Below are positions 1-6,695 of a DNA stretch of 12,554 nucleotides, in pieces. Within the stretch, counting starts at the first letter, position 1, and every line of letters starts with the position of its first letter. The notes under the pieces are model-generated. The model searched no databases. It was not told the origin of the DNA and saw only the letters and a program-made list of their open reading frames with translations. The stretch is from an uncultured Eubacteriales bacterium. Its GTDB lineage: Bacteria > Bacillota > Clostridia > Oscillospirales > Acutalibacteraceae. The DNA is taken from the NCBI GenBank assembly GCA_934718145.1, contig CAKUZC010000019.1, forward strand, positions 1-12,554. The letters are read 5' to 3'. Made by a program: the position numbers and the translations under genes.

Positions 1-941
1 CACCTGAACCTCAAATTATTGCTAAGGGAGGAAAAGGAGGAGCGGGAAATATGAATTTTGCTACTCCGGTAAAACAGTCTCCTAAATTTTCAAAGCCGGG
101 AGAAAAATGTATTGAATCTGAAATAAAATTGGAATTGAAATTGTTAGCAGATGTTGGACTTGTAGGTTATCCAAATGTTGGAAAATCCACTATTATCTCA
201 ATTGTAAGTGAAGCAAAACCACAGATAGCAAATTATCATTTTACTACTATTTCTCCAATTTTAGGCGTTGTAAAGTACGATGACAAGTCCTTTGTAATGG
301 CAGATATTCCCGGACTTATAGAAGGAGCATATAAAGGAATAGGTTTAGGTCATAATTTTTTAAGGCATGTTGAAAGATGTCGTTTGTTAGTACATGTAGT
401 AGACGTTTCCGGCTGTGAGGGAAGAGACCCTTGTAAAGATTTTGATATTATAAACAATGAACTGGTTAAATTTAATGCCGAACTTTCTAAAAGACCTATG
501 ATAGTTGTCGGAAATAAGTGCGATATTGCTTCTGAAGAACAGATTAGTAATTTTGAAAAATACGTTAAAGGAAAGGGATATGAGTTTATAAAAGTTTCTG
601 CTGCTACCGCTAAGGGTATAAGAGAAATGTTAAATATTATTATAAATAAAATAGAAACTTTACCTCCATCCCATTTATTCTTACCTGACACAACATATGA
701 GGAAATTACTTCAAGAGATGACGATAAGTTAGAAATAACAAAAGAAGGTAAAGTCTATATTGTTAAAGCAGCTTGGCTTGATAAGTTGATTGATTCTGTA
801 AATTTTGAAGATTACGATTCTATGTGCTATTTTCAAAATTATTTAAATAAAGCCGGACTTACTGAAGCCCTCCACAATGCGGGAGCTGTAGAAGGGGATA
901 CTGTAAAAGTGGGTGAAATAGAGTTTAATTTTTATGATTAA
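1..941 (+). CDS. obgE: GTPase ObgE/CgtA, 5' end cut by window edge
   Basis: Obg is a GTPase that binds the 50S subunit late in ribosome assembly; in Bacillus it is also linked to stress signalling and sporulation. The reading frame is open from position 3, before the first ATG at 51. The upstream residues (IIAKGGKGGAGN) are the end of the glycine-rich Obg fold, so ATG 51 is an internal methionine and the true start lies outside the window. Counting from that Met: G1 GYPNVGKST 39-47, switch I FTT 64-66, G3 DIPG 85-88, G4 NKCD 155-158 and G5 SAAT 183-186. The last 80 or so residues fit the C-terminal OCT domain typical of Gram-positive Obg. About 120 N-terminal residues are missing if the protein has the usual length of about 425. 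The gene overlaps mrnC by 8 bp. The identification is secure. Confidence 0.97.
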   Translation, partial: PEPQIIAKGGKGGAGNMNFATPVKQSPKFSKPGEKCIESEIKLELKLLADVGLVGYPNVGKSTIISIVSEAKPQIANYHFTTISPILGVVKYDDKSFVMADIPGLIEGAYKGIGLGHNFLRHVERCRLLVHVVDVSGCEGRDPCKDFDIINNELVKFNAELSKRPMIVVGNKCDIASEEQISNFEKYVKGKGYEFIKVSAATAKGIREMLNIIINKIETLPPSHLFLPDTTYEEITSRDDDKLEITKEGKVYIVKAAWLDKLIDSVNFEDYDSMCYFQNYLNKAGLTEALHNAGAVEGDTVKVGEIEFNFYD

Positions 942-1344
942 ATCCTTGCATATGTTTGATAAAAATTTAATTTCAAAAGAGAATATAGGTATGATGAGCC
1001 CTCAAAAATTAGCTTTCATAGGCGATGCAGTGTACGAACTTATGGTCCGTCAGAAGATAATAAGTAATAACGAAGGAAATATAGGTAACTTAAATGCATT
1101 AAAAGTTAAGAATGTTTGTTGTACGGCTCAATCGGAATTGTATGAGAAAATCAAAAATAGTTTAACTGAAGAAGAAAATGAAATTTACAAGCGAGGTAGA
1201 AATGCTTACGTAAGTCATTCTCCAAAAAATATTTCTCCTGCGATATATCATAGAGCTACAGGCATAGAGGCTTTATTCGGATATTTATACTTAAACTCAC
1301 AGCTTGAAAGGCTTAATGAATTCATAAATTTACTGAGTTTATAA
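934..1344 (+). CDS. mrnC: Mini-ribonuclease III (23S rRNA maturation)
   Basis: Mini-III is an RNase III-like endonuclease lacking the double-stranded RNA-binding domain; in Bacillus it trims the ends of 23S precursor rRNA. The 136-residue protein matches the family's usual size of about 130-145. Visible motifs are FIGDAVYEL at 28-36, with the catalytic Asp of the RNase III signature at 31, the family motif KRGRNA at 86-91, and EALFGYLYL at 112-120 with the second metal-binding Glu. The ATG at 934 lies inside the obgE stop region, so translation is probably coupled. A second in-frame ATG at 952 (M7) is possible, and neither has a strong ribosome binding site. Pairing with obgE puts two 50S-maturation factors on one transcript. 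No clear terminator follows; only a T-run near 1379-1385 is seen. Confidence 0.93.
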   Translation: MIKSLHMFDKNLISKENIGMMSPQKLAFIGDAVYELMVRQKIISNNEGNIGNLNALKVKNVCCTAQSELYEKIKNSLTEEENEIYKRGRNAYVSHSPKNISPAIYHRATGIEALFGYLYLNSQLERLNEFINLLSL

Positions 1345-1395
1345 TTTTGTAATAAATATAGTTAAAGTTTTATGATAGTTTTTTTAAAATAAATA

Positions 1396-1424
1396 TTGAA
1401 TTTTTTCACTTATTGTGATATAAT
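1396..1424 (+). promoter_or_regulatory. Sigma-A-type promoter of the small-ORF cassette
   Basis: The -35 box TTGAAT (1396-1401) and the -10 box TATAAT (1419-1424) are separated by 17 bp. A TG at 1416-1417 gives an extended -10. It lies 37 bp before the ATG of the first small gene, with AAAGGAG in between. The -10 region shares a 15-bp identical string with the promoter region of the phosphatase gene at 11170-11184 (minus strand). Confidence 0.8.
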
Positions 1425-1460
1425 TACATTAAAGATTAGAGATTAAAGGAGAATGATTAA

Positions 1461-1589
1461 ATGTTAGGTTCTTTCTGTTGGGTTACGATTAGCTTTGCTG
1501 CTCTTTTCAAATTTTTAGATGATTCTAAAAGGACAATTTCGGATACTATTGGAGCCGTGTCCTATGTTGTTGATTGCTTTAAAAAATAA
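1461..1589 (+). CDS. Small hydrophobic protein, 42 aa, unrecognised
   Basis: I do not recognise this protein. It begins MLGSFCWVTISFAALFKFLD and ends VSYVVDCFKK: a hydrophobic N-terminal half of about 18 residues that could sit in or on the membrane, a charged middle (DDSKR) and a second short hydrophobic stretch. Two cysteines (6 and 39) sit near the ends. Support for it being a gene: AAAGGAG at 1445-1451 with 9 nt spacing, a near-consensus promoter just upstream, and a second small gene with its own ribosome binding site 29 bp downstream. It has no cleavable signal peptide that I can see and no catalytic motif. It could be a membrane-associated peptide, a toxin-like peptide or a regulatory peptide; the sequence does not decide between these. 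Confidence 0.6.
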   Translation: MLGSFCWVTISFAALFKFLDDSKRTISDTIGAVSYVVDCFKK

Positions 1590-1600
1590 TTAATATTAAT

Positions 1601-1608
1601 AAGGGGAG
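1601..1608 (+). promoter_or_regulatory. Ribosome binding site of the 58-aa ORF
   Basis: AAGGGGAG lies 10 nt before the ATG at 1619, in the short gap between the two small genes. It is preceded by the 12-bp palindrome ATTAATATTAAT (1589-1600), which may be chance in such AT-rich DNA. The site supports the second small ORF as a translated gene. Confidence 0.7.
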
Positions 1609-1618
1609 AGTATTTATA

Positions 1619-1795
1619 ATGATTTCTTCAAATCCATGTAAAGGCACTTGGGATTGCGTAGTTAAGATATCTAAGTTTTTTCTATGGATAAGCGGTATGG
1701 CTGCTTCAATAGGAGGTTTAGGATACGGATTCGGGTTTATAAGTGAAGAAAGTAAAAATAAATTAATCAAAAATCTTGGAATTAAAGTTATATAG
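1619..1795 (+). CDS. Small membrane-like protein, 58 aa, unrecognised
   Basis: I do not recognise this protein. Its layout is an N-terminal cytosolic-looking stretch with two cysteines and two tryptophans (MISSNPCKGTWDCVV), one hydrophobic segment at about 18-42 that turns glycine-rich (GGLGYGFGF, 32-40, with overlapping GxxxG spacings), then a polar lysine-rich tail (EESKNKLIKNLGIKVI). This fits a single-pass or membrane-inserting peptide. The last 33 bp overlap the 3' end of the convergent ATPase gene. Promoter, two ribosome binding sites and a terminator at 1806-1837 frame it and the 42-aa gene as one transcript. The GG at 32-33 could suggest a double-glycine leader, but the preceding segment is hydrophobic rather than leader-like and no exporter gene is nearby, so a bacteriocin role is only a guess. 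Confidence 0.62.
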   Translation: MISSNPCKGTWDCVVKISKFFLWISGMAASIGGLGYGFGFISEESKNKLIKNLGIKVI

Positions 1796-2899
1796 TGTGT
1801 CTTTAAAAATAGCAGATATTAGTTTATCTGTTATTTTATTTATTTTAGAATAATTCATGCTTTTGATGTATATTTTTTCAATTTGGTTATGAATTTCTAA
1901 AGCTTTTTTCAAATTTGTTACGGATTCTTTATACATTTCTTTGCAAAATTTTTTGTTAAATTTTAGTAAATTTTTTTGGGACGAAATTTTTTCATGTAAT
2001 AAAAATCTTTTGGTTGTAATTTTTTTTGAAATAAAATTTTTAGGTATTTCTGAAATTTCTTTAGAATTTTTGATTGCAAATCCTATTTTAAGTTCTGGTA
2101 TAAAGAGGGCGTTGAGATTTTTTGAAGGGCAAAACGGTGAATTACATGTTATAACATTGTAATTTTTGCTTAAGCTATAATTTTTTATTTTTGTGATTAT
2201 ATGATTTCCTATTAATCCAAAGTTGTCTTCTATTACAAATAATTTTTCCGACATGCTAAAAAGTGTATTATCGAAAAATATGTACCCTTTTGGAGTAATA
2301 GCACTTATCAACCTTTTTTGCTCACAGGAAAGTTCATGTTTGTTTTTTACTTTTTTAAATAATTTTTTTGCAAGTCTTTCACAGTATGCGTTTAATGAAT
2401 CGTAATCAACGCTTTCATCTATAATTTTGGAAGATTCGGAAAAAGCACATCCAAATGCTTTTAAATATCTCTTTGAAATTTTATGATACAATGAATTTTT
2501 TGAACAAAGTTCATATATCTTATCTTTTGATTTATAAAGTGATTTTTTATTCCATGCTTCCCCTAGATTGATAATTGAATCTGATACACCGGGATACATG
2601 GGTTCTAGAACATGAGGAGCGGTGCCGTCGGCAACGGCGATTTTGAGTTCCGGCAATATTATGGCATCTAAAGAATCAGGGTCAGAGGAGCAATGAATTA
2701 GCTCAGACTTGATTCCATTTTCCATAGCTTTTAAATTAATTTTTTTCATTATGGTTGATTTTCCTGTTCCAGGTCCGCCCTTTAATATGTAGCAAAACCA
2801 ACCTTCTTTAGGGTCGTATAAATCTTTAAATACTGAAAAGAATCCTTCTGTTGTACTTGAAGCTAAAAAGAATTCAGTTGTTAAAAAATTGTTTTTCAT
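1763..2899 (-). CDS. Tandem P-loop ATPase of unknown role (PRK06851-like)
   Basis: A 378-residue protein like the Firmicutes ATPase family known from PRK06851, whose cellular role is not established. Two similar halves are visible. The first has an intact Walker A (GGPGTGKST, 41-49), then LIHCSSDPDSLDAIILPELK and ADGTAPH. The second (about 202-281) repeats the frame, including IPELKIGFA, but where a P-loop should be it reads DNFGLIGNH, with no Lys-Ser/Thr. Family members I know of carry a good P-loop in the second half. The start is the ATG at 2899: AAGGAG (2910-2915) lies 10 nt upstream. A longer frame from a TTG at 2923 would place that site inside the gene. The gene overlaps the 58-aa gene tail to tail. 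No convincing -35 box was found upstream. Confidence 0.85.
   Translation of the reverse strand: MKNNFLTTEFFLASSTTEGFFSVFKDLYDPKEGWFCYILKGGPGTGKSTIMKKINLKAMENGIKSELIHCSSDPDSLDAIILPELKIAVADGTAPHVLEPMYPGVSDSIINLGEAWNKKSLYKSKDKIYELCSKNSLYHKISKRYLKAFGCAFSESSKIIDESVDYDSLNAYCERLAKKLFKKVKNKHELSCEQKRLISAITPKGYIFFDNTLFSMSEKLFVIEDNFGLIGNHIITKIKNYSLSKNYNVITCNSPFCPSKNLNALFIPELKIGFAIKNSKEISEIPKNFISKKITTKRFLLHEKISSQKNLLKFNKKFCKEMYKESVTNLKKALEIHNQIEKIYIKSMNYSKINKITDKLISAIFKDTLYNFNSKIFD
1806..1837 (+). terminator. Terminator of the small-ORF cassette, inside the ATPase gene
   Basis: The left arm 1806-1818 (AAAATAGCAGATA) pairs with the right arm 1825-1837 (TATCTGTTATTTT) over 13 bp with one G-U pair and a 6-nt loop. 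The right arm ends in four T and is followed by ATTTATTTT. It lies 10 bp after the stop of the 58-aa gene and is within the coding sequence of the convergent ATPase gene. Confidence 0.65.
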
Positions 2900-2909
2900 T
2901 AAAAAATCA

Positions 2910-2915
2910 CTCCTT
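2910..2915 (-). promoter_or_regulatory. Ribosome binding site fixing the ATPase start
   Basis: On the minus strand AAGGAG sits 10 nt upstream of the ATG at 2899, which excludes the upstream TTG at 2923 as the main start. Confidence 0.8.
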
Positions 2916-3025
2916 TTTATCAATAATATGATTTAAGTAAAATTTGCGTGATATTTTATAAATTAAGTTAATTAAAAGTGTGAGACAGGTTATTAATTTA
3001 CAATGTTAATTTTTATCATTTACAG

Positions 3026-3059
3026 AAAACAAATCTTGATATATTTTAAAATTTGTTTT
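3026..3059. repeat. Perfect 9-bp inverted repeat in the ATPase-priA gap
   Basis: AAAACAAAT (3026-3034) and ATTTGTTTT (3051-3059) are exact inverted copies separated by 16 bp. The right arm covers the proposed -35 box of priA. It could be an operator for a dimeric regulator or a weak AT-only hairpin. In DNA this AT-rich a chance origin is possible. Confidence 0.4.
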
Positions 3060-3081
3060 TAAACTTATTTTAATGTACAAT
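3053..3081 (+). promoter_or_regulatory. Likely priA promoter
   Basis: TTGTTT (3053-3058) and TACAAT (3076-3081) are separated by 17 bp, which predicts a leader of about 30 nt before the priA ATG. A second possible -10, TATACT at 3081-3086, has no well-spaced -35. Confidence 0.55.
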
Positions 3082-3116
3082 ATACTTAGATTAGAAATTA
3101 AATTAGAAGCAGTGAT

Positions 3117-5558
3117 ATGATGCTTGCAAAAATAGCAGTAGAGAAAATTTCGTATTATGCGGACGAGATGTATAGTTATTCGGTGCCGAAGGAATTTGAA
3201 AATGCAATTGACGTTGGAAGTAGGGTGATAGTTCCCTTTGGAAAAGGAGATAGCCCTAGATTTGGTATTGTCATTGAATTAGAATTTGGTAGTAAAGAAA
3301 ATTTGAAGGAAATTATTGCGGTTTTGGATGAAAGTCCTCTTATCTCTTTCAAAGAAATTTCTATTGCCAAATGGATGAAGAAACGTTATTTTTGTTCTTA
3401 TTTTGATGCCATTAAGCTTATGCTTCCGCCCGGAATGAAATTGAACCTTAGCAGTATAAAATATAAGGTCAAAGCTGATAAAGTTCCGGATTTATCAGAT
3501 GAAGAAAAAATATTATGGGGCCGAATTATTGATACAGGAAAAAGAGTATTAACTTTAAAAACTATAAGCAAATGGAAAATAAAAAATTATATATCTATAT
3601 TAAAGACATTTTCGTTAAATGGATTTCTCGAAAAAGAAATTGAAAGTTTTGAAAATGCAGGTAAAAAGTGTTTAAAATCGGTTAAAATTTGTAATGAAAA
3701 TATAAAAAAAATAAAGACTTTTACTTCAAAGCAAAGTAAAGTCATAGACTATTTAAAAAATAATTCGTCTGTCACAATTAAACAAATTTGTTATTTTACT
3801 GGAGTGAGCGAAAACGTAGTTCGTACTCTTTTAAAAAAAGGTGCGATTATGTCTTGCGAAATTTCGAATGGTAATAATAGCGTCCATATTTGCTCTCCAC
3901 TGGAATGTAAGTATGCAAAACCAAAATTAAGTGTAGAACAGGAAAAAATTTTTAAATCACTTTATTCAATGTATGAAGAAAAAAAGTTTAATGTTTCTCT
4001 TCTCCACGGAATAACGGGAAGCGGTAAAACTGAGGTTTTGCTGAGTTTGGCTGATAAAGTTATAGAGAGCGGTAAAAGCGTTATATTTATGGTACCTGAA
4101 ATTGCTTTAACTGCTCAGTTTATTGATTTGTTTAAAAGAAGATACGGAAATAAAGCGGTACTTATTCATAGTTTGCTTTCAGATAAGGAACGAAGCTTTT
4201 CTTGGCACGAGTTAAAAAAAGGAAAAATCGCAGTAGTTCTGGGGACAAGAAGCGCAATTTTTGCCCCTGTTTCAAACTTGGGTTTGGCAGTAATTGATGA
4301 AGAACATGAATTTACATATAAATCTGACTCTACTCCTCGATTTAATGCAAAAGATATCGCTAAGTACAGGTGTTTTGAAGATAACGCTTTATTAGTTTTA
4401 TCTTCTGCGACCCCTTCTTTGGAAAGTTATTATAATGCTAAAATAGGTAAATATAAGTTATATTCTCTGAAACAAAGATATGGAAGTGCTATTTTACCAA
4501 AGATAAAAATTGTGGACATGAACCATCAAAATAATAACCTTAGAATTAATAATTTCAGTACGGAATTAATAGAGGCGTTGGTAAAAAACTTAAAATCAGG
4601 AAAACAATCTTTAGTTTTTCTGAATCGTCGAGGATATAATCCATTTGCTAAATGTATATCGTGTTCAAATGTGATTTTATGTCCGAATTGCAGTGTATCA
4701 CTCAATTATCATAAGGCAAATGGCAGACTTATGTGTCATTACTGTGATTATTCCCGTGAATTTATATCTAAATGTCCTGAATGTGGTTCCGAAAAGATCG
4801 TTTGTTTCGGAGTTGGGACTCAAAAAGCAGAAGATTATTTAGCGACTGTAATTCCTGAGGCAAGAATTTTGAGAATGGATTCGGATATTAAAAATTTGAA
4901 AAATTCTTACGAAATAGAATTAAAAAAATTTGCAGACGGTGAATACGATATTTTACTTGGAACGCAAATGATTTCCAAAGGATTTAATTTTCCAAACTTG
5001 ACTCTTGTAGGAGTTTTATCTGCTGATCAGTATATGTATAACAGTGATTTTAGGAGTTATGAAAAAACTTTTTCAATTTTAACTCAAGTTGTAGGTAGAG
5101 CGGGAAGAGGAAAATATCCCGGTGAAGCTATAATACAAACTTTTACTCCTGAAAGTGAATTTCTTCAACTATGTTCTAGGCAAGATTATGAAACATTTTT
5201 TGAACAGGAAATAGCAATGCGTCGGGCAATGCTTTATCCGCCATTTGTCGATGTATGTGTAATAGGATTTGTATCTAAAAATGAATTTAAAGCTAAAAAT
5301 TCAAGTTTAAAATTTTTTGAATGTTTAAAACATGAAGCAGGGGAAAATTATAAAAAGCTTCCTTTAAGAATTTTTTTACCTTGTGCAGCTAATTTAAAGA
5401 AAATATCCGGAAATTATAGATATAGAATTATAATAAAATGTCGCAATAATAGAGATTTTTTAAATTTAATATCAGATTCTCTAAAAGATTTTTATAAAAA
5501 AAGTGCTTCCGGAGACGTTCGTGTGTTTGTAGATATTAATCCCGGTTCAATTTTATGA
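3117..5558 (+). CDS. priA: Primosomal protein N' (PriA helicase)
   Basis: PriA is a 3'-to-5' superfamily 2 DNA helicase that recognises stalled or collapsed forks and reloads the replicative helicase. The 813-residue protein is full length. The N-terminal fork-binding domain (about 1-105) is followed by a winged-helix region (about 205-265). The helicase core has Walker A GITGSGKTE (298-306), GTRSA (376-380), DEEH (394-397), SSATPS (429-434) and QVVGRAGRG (657-665). The zinc-binding insertion carries all eight cysteines (513, 516, 522, 525, 540, 543, 553, 556). The start is one of two adjacent ATGs (3117 or 3120); the ribosome binding site (around AGAAGCAGTG) is weak. The usual Firmicutes neighbours def and fmt are not downstream; instead mtnN converges on it with a 23-bp overlap. 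Confidence 0.97.
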   Translation: MMLAKIAVEKISYYADEMYSYSVPKEFENAIDVGSRVIVPFGKGDSPRFGIVIELEFGSKENLKEIIAVLDESPLISFKEISIAKWMKKRYFCSYFDAIKLMLPPGMKLNLSSIKYKVKADKVPDLSDEEKILWGRIIDTGKRVLTLKTISKWKIKNYISILKTFSLNGFLEKEIESFENAGKKCLKSVKICNENIKKIKTFTSKQSKVIDYLKNNSSVTIKQICYFTGVSENVVRTLLKKGAIMSCEISNGNNSVHICSPLECKYAKPKLSVEQEKIFKSLYSMYEEKKFNVSLLHGITGSGKTEVLLSLADKVIESGKSVIFMVPEIALTAQFIDLFKRRYGNKAVLIHSLLSDKERSFSWHELKKGKIAVVLGTRSAIFAPVSNLGLAVIDEEHEFTYKSDSTPRFNAKDIAKYRCFEDNALLVLSSATPSLESYYNAKIGKYKLYSLKQRYGSAILPKIKIVDMNHQNNNLRINNFSTELIEALVKNLKSGKQSLVFLNRRGYNPFAKCISCSNVILCPNCSVSLNYHKANGRLMCHYCDYSREFISKCPECGSEKIVCFGVGTQKAEDYLATVIPEARILRMDSDIKNLKNSYEIELKKFADGEYDILLGTQMISKGFNFPNLTLVGVLSADQYMYNSDFRSYEKTFSILTQVVGRAGRGKYPGEAIIQTFTPESEFLQLCSRQDYETFFEQEIAMRRAMLYPPFVDVCVIGFVSKNEFKAKNSSLKFFECLKHEAGENYKKLPLRIFLPCAANLKKISGNYRYRIIIKCRNNRDFLNLISDSLKDFYKKSASGDVRVFVDINPGSIL

Positions 5559-6234
5559 ATTCCAATAATAAATTTGAACAATTTTTTGAAGATTGTTTTA
5601 TAAAAGTTTTAAAATCAACGGTAGAATTACTGTCGGCTGTGTCCGATATAGATTTTATCACTCCAAATTCAATATTATTAATAAAACAGACTTGCCCTAT
5701 ACTGCCGGCTTCCATTTCACACGCAAAGCCATTAAAATAATTTTTTAGATTGTGCAATATTTCAGGAGAATTTATGAATTGATCTCCTGTTAAAATTGTT
5801 CCGTAATGAATGTTGAGATTTTTGATATTTTTTGAAGCCAATATTAATTTGTCTGATATACGTTTTGTACATGGAATCTCCACTTTACCAAGTCCGCTTA
5901 TTTCACCTTTTTTTCTTCCCGGGAAAGCACTTACATCAAAATCATGTTGAATAACGCCTTTACCTATGACGATATCTCCAATTTTGATGTTATCTGAGAT
6001 TCCTCCTGCTACACCAACATTAAGTATTATATCCGGATTATACTTTATAATCATTGATTGAGTGCACATAGCAGCATTAACTTTACCCACACCTGATAAC
6101 GCTGCTACACAATTTGTTTTAGATATGGTTCCTGTCGTGAAGTTCAGGGAGCATATTTTTTCTTTTTTTGTGTTGTCCATTAATTTTATTATCTCTTCTA
6201 TTTCTTGAGGTTCTGCACATATAATTCCAATCAT
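5536..6234 (-). CDS. mtnN: 5'-methylthioadenosine/S-adenosylhomocysteine nucleosidase
   Basis: This enzyme cleaves adenine from methylthioadenosine and S-adenosylhomocysteine, feeding methionine salvage and the activated-methyl cycle, and yields the autoinducer-2 precursor where LuxS is present. The 232-residue length is typical. The N-terminal strand MIGIICAEPQEIEEI carries the catalytic-site Glu at 11; NVGVAGGIS (72-80) is the purine-phosphorylase-family glycine loop; EMEA (173-176) supplies the substrate-binding Glu at 175; and SISDTAD places the catalytic Asp at 198. The start is supported by AGGAGA seven nt before the ATG. Its last 23 bp overlap the end of priA on the other strand. Downstream of the stop on the minus strand I see no good terminator. 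Confidence 0.94.
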   Translation of the reverse strand: MIGIICAEPQEIEEIIKLMDNTKKEKICSLNFTTGTISKTNCVAALSGVGKVNAAMCTQSMIIKYNPDIILNVGVAGGISDNIKIGDIVIGKGVIQHDFDVSAFPGRKKGEISGLGKVEIPCTKRISDKLILASKNIKNLNIHYGTILTGDQFINSPEILHNLKNYFNGFACEMEAGSIGQVCFINNIEFGVIKSISDTADSNSTVDFKTFIKQSSKNCSNLLLEFIKLNRD

Positions 6235-6330
6235 TTTAAATCTCCTGAATTTATTTAAAAGTAATTCACATAATAAAGTTATAGTATAACAGACATACTG
6301 TTAAAATGAAATTTTTTAAGGAGATTTTTT
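6235..6330. promoter_or_regulatory. Divergent mtnN-spoVAE control region with inverted repeat
   Basis: This 96-bp gap must hold both start signals. TAACAG (6287-6292) and CTGTTA (6298-6303) form an exact 6-bp inverted repeat with a 5-bp spacer. The string CATACTG (6294-6300) resembles the CATnnTA -10 of forespore sigma factors except at its last base, and TAATAA 17 bp upstream is a poor -35. For mtnN, TATACT on the minus strand is a possible -10 with a weak -35 (TTTCAT, 17 bp away). Neither promoter is secure. The spoVAE ribosome binding site AAGGAG at 6318-6323 is clear. Confidence 0.4.
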
Positions 6331-6687
6331 ATGGAATATTTAAGAGCATTTATAGTTGGTGGATTTATTTGTGTAATTGCACAAATATTTATTGACAAGA
6401 CAAAGGTGACTCCGGCGAGAATTTTAGTAGGTTTGGTGCTTTCCGGTGTAGCTTTAACTGCTTTGGGACTTTACGAACCGATTGTGCAGTTTGCGGGGGC
6501 GGGAGCTACGGTTCCTCTTTCAGGATTTGGATACCTTATGGCCAAAGGAGTTGTGGAAGCAATTCAGAAACAGGGCTTTTTAGGTATCATAACGGGAGGT
6601 CTTACGGCGGGAGCAGCAGGAATTTCAGCAGCGATATTTTGTGGTTATATTGCTGCACTGTGTACACGTTCGAAAGATAAAAGTTAA
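6331..6687 (+). CDS. spoVAE: Stage V sporulation protein AE (SpoVAEb type)
   Basis: SpoVA proteins sit in the inner forespore membrane and move dipicolinic acid into the developing spore and out again at germination; SpoVAE is one of the small membrane subunits. The 118-residue protein is of normal length. It has hydrophobic segments at about 5-20, 30-46 and 84-110, and the conserved GLYEP (46-50) and FAGAGATVP (54-62) strings that mark the family. The ribosome binding site AAGGAG has 7 nt spacing. It stands alone: spoVAC and spoVAD, normally directly upstream in the same operon, are absent, and a terminator follows at once. It is therefore either a paralogue of an operon copy elsewhere or a relocated subunit. 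The call rests on sequence pattern, not a search; confusion with SpoVAC is unlikely given the length and motifs. Confidence 0.88.
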   Translation: MEYLRAFIVGGFICVIAQIFIDKTKVTPARILVGLVLSGVALTALGLYEPIVQFAGAGATVPLSGFGYLMAKGVVEAIQKQGFLGIITGGLTAGAAGISAAIFCGYIAALCTRSKDKS

Positions 6688-6695
6688 TATATTAC

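Noticed and set aside
1345-1395. Terminator after mrnC
   Set aside because: There is a T-run at about 1379-1385 but I could not form a convincing stem before it.
1579-1770. Minus-strand 63-aa open frame opposite the 58-aa small gene
   Set aside because: It has no ribosome binding site of its own, is proline/isoleucine-rich as shadows of such sequence often are, and the plus-strand frame has promoter and ribosome binding site support.
1619-1795. 58-aa peptide as a double-glycine-leader bacteriocin
   Set aside because: GG is present at residues 32-33, but the preceding segment is a hydrophobic helix, not the usual amphipathic leader, and no ABC exporter or immunity gene is nearby.
2900-2923. 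N-terminal extension of the ATPase from a TTG codon
   Set aside because: The AAGGAG site lies inside the extension and is well spaced for the ATG at 2899; family proteins start close to that point.
2924-3025. Promoter for the ATPase gene
   Set aside because: TATAAA/TAAAAT-like strings occur on the minus strand near 2955-2965, but no -35 at proper spacing was found.
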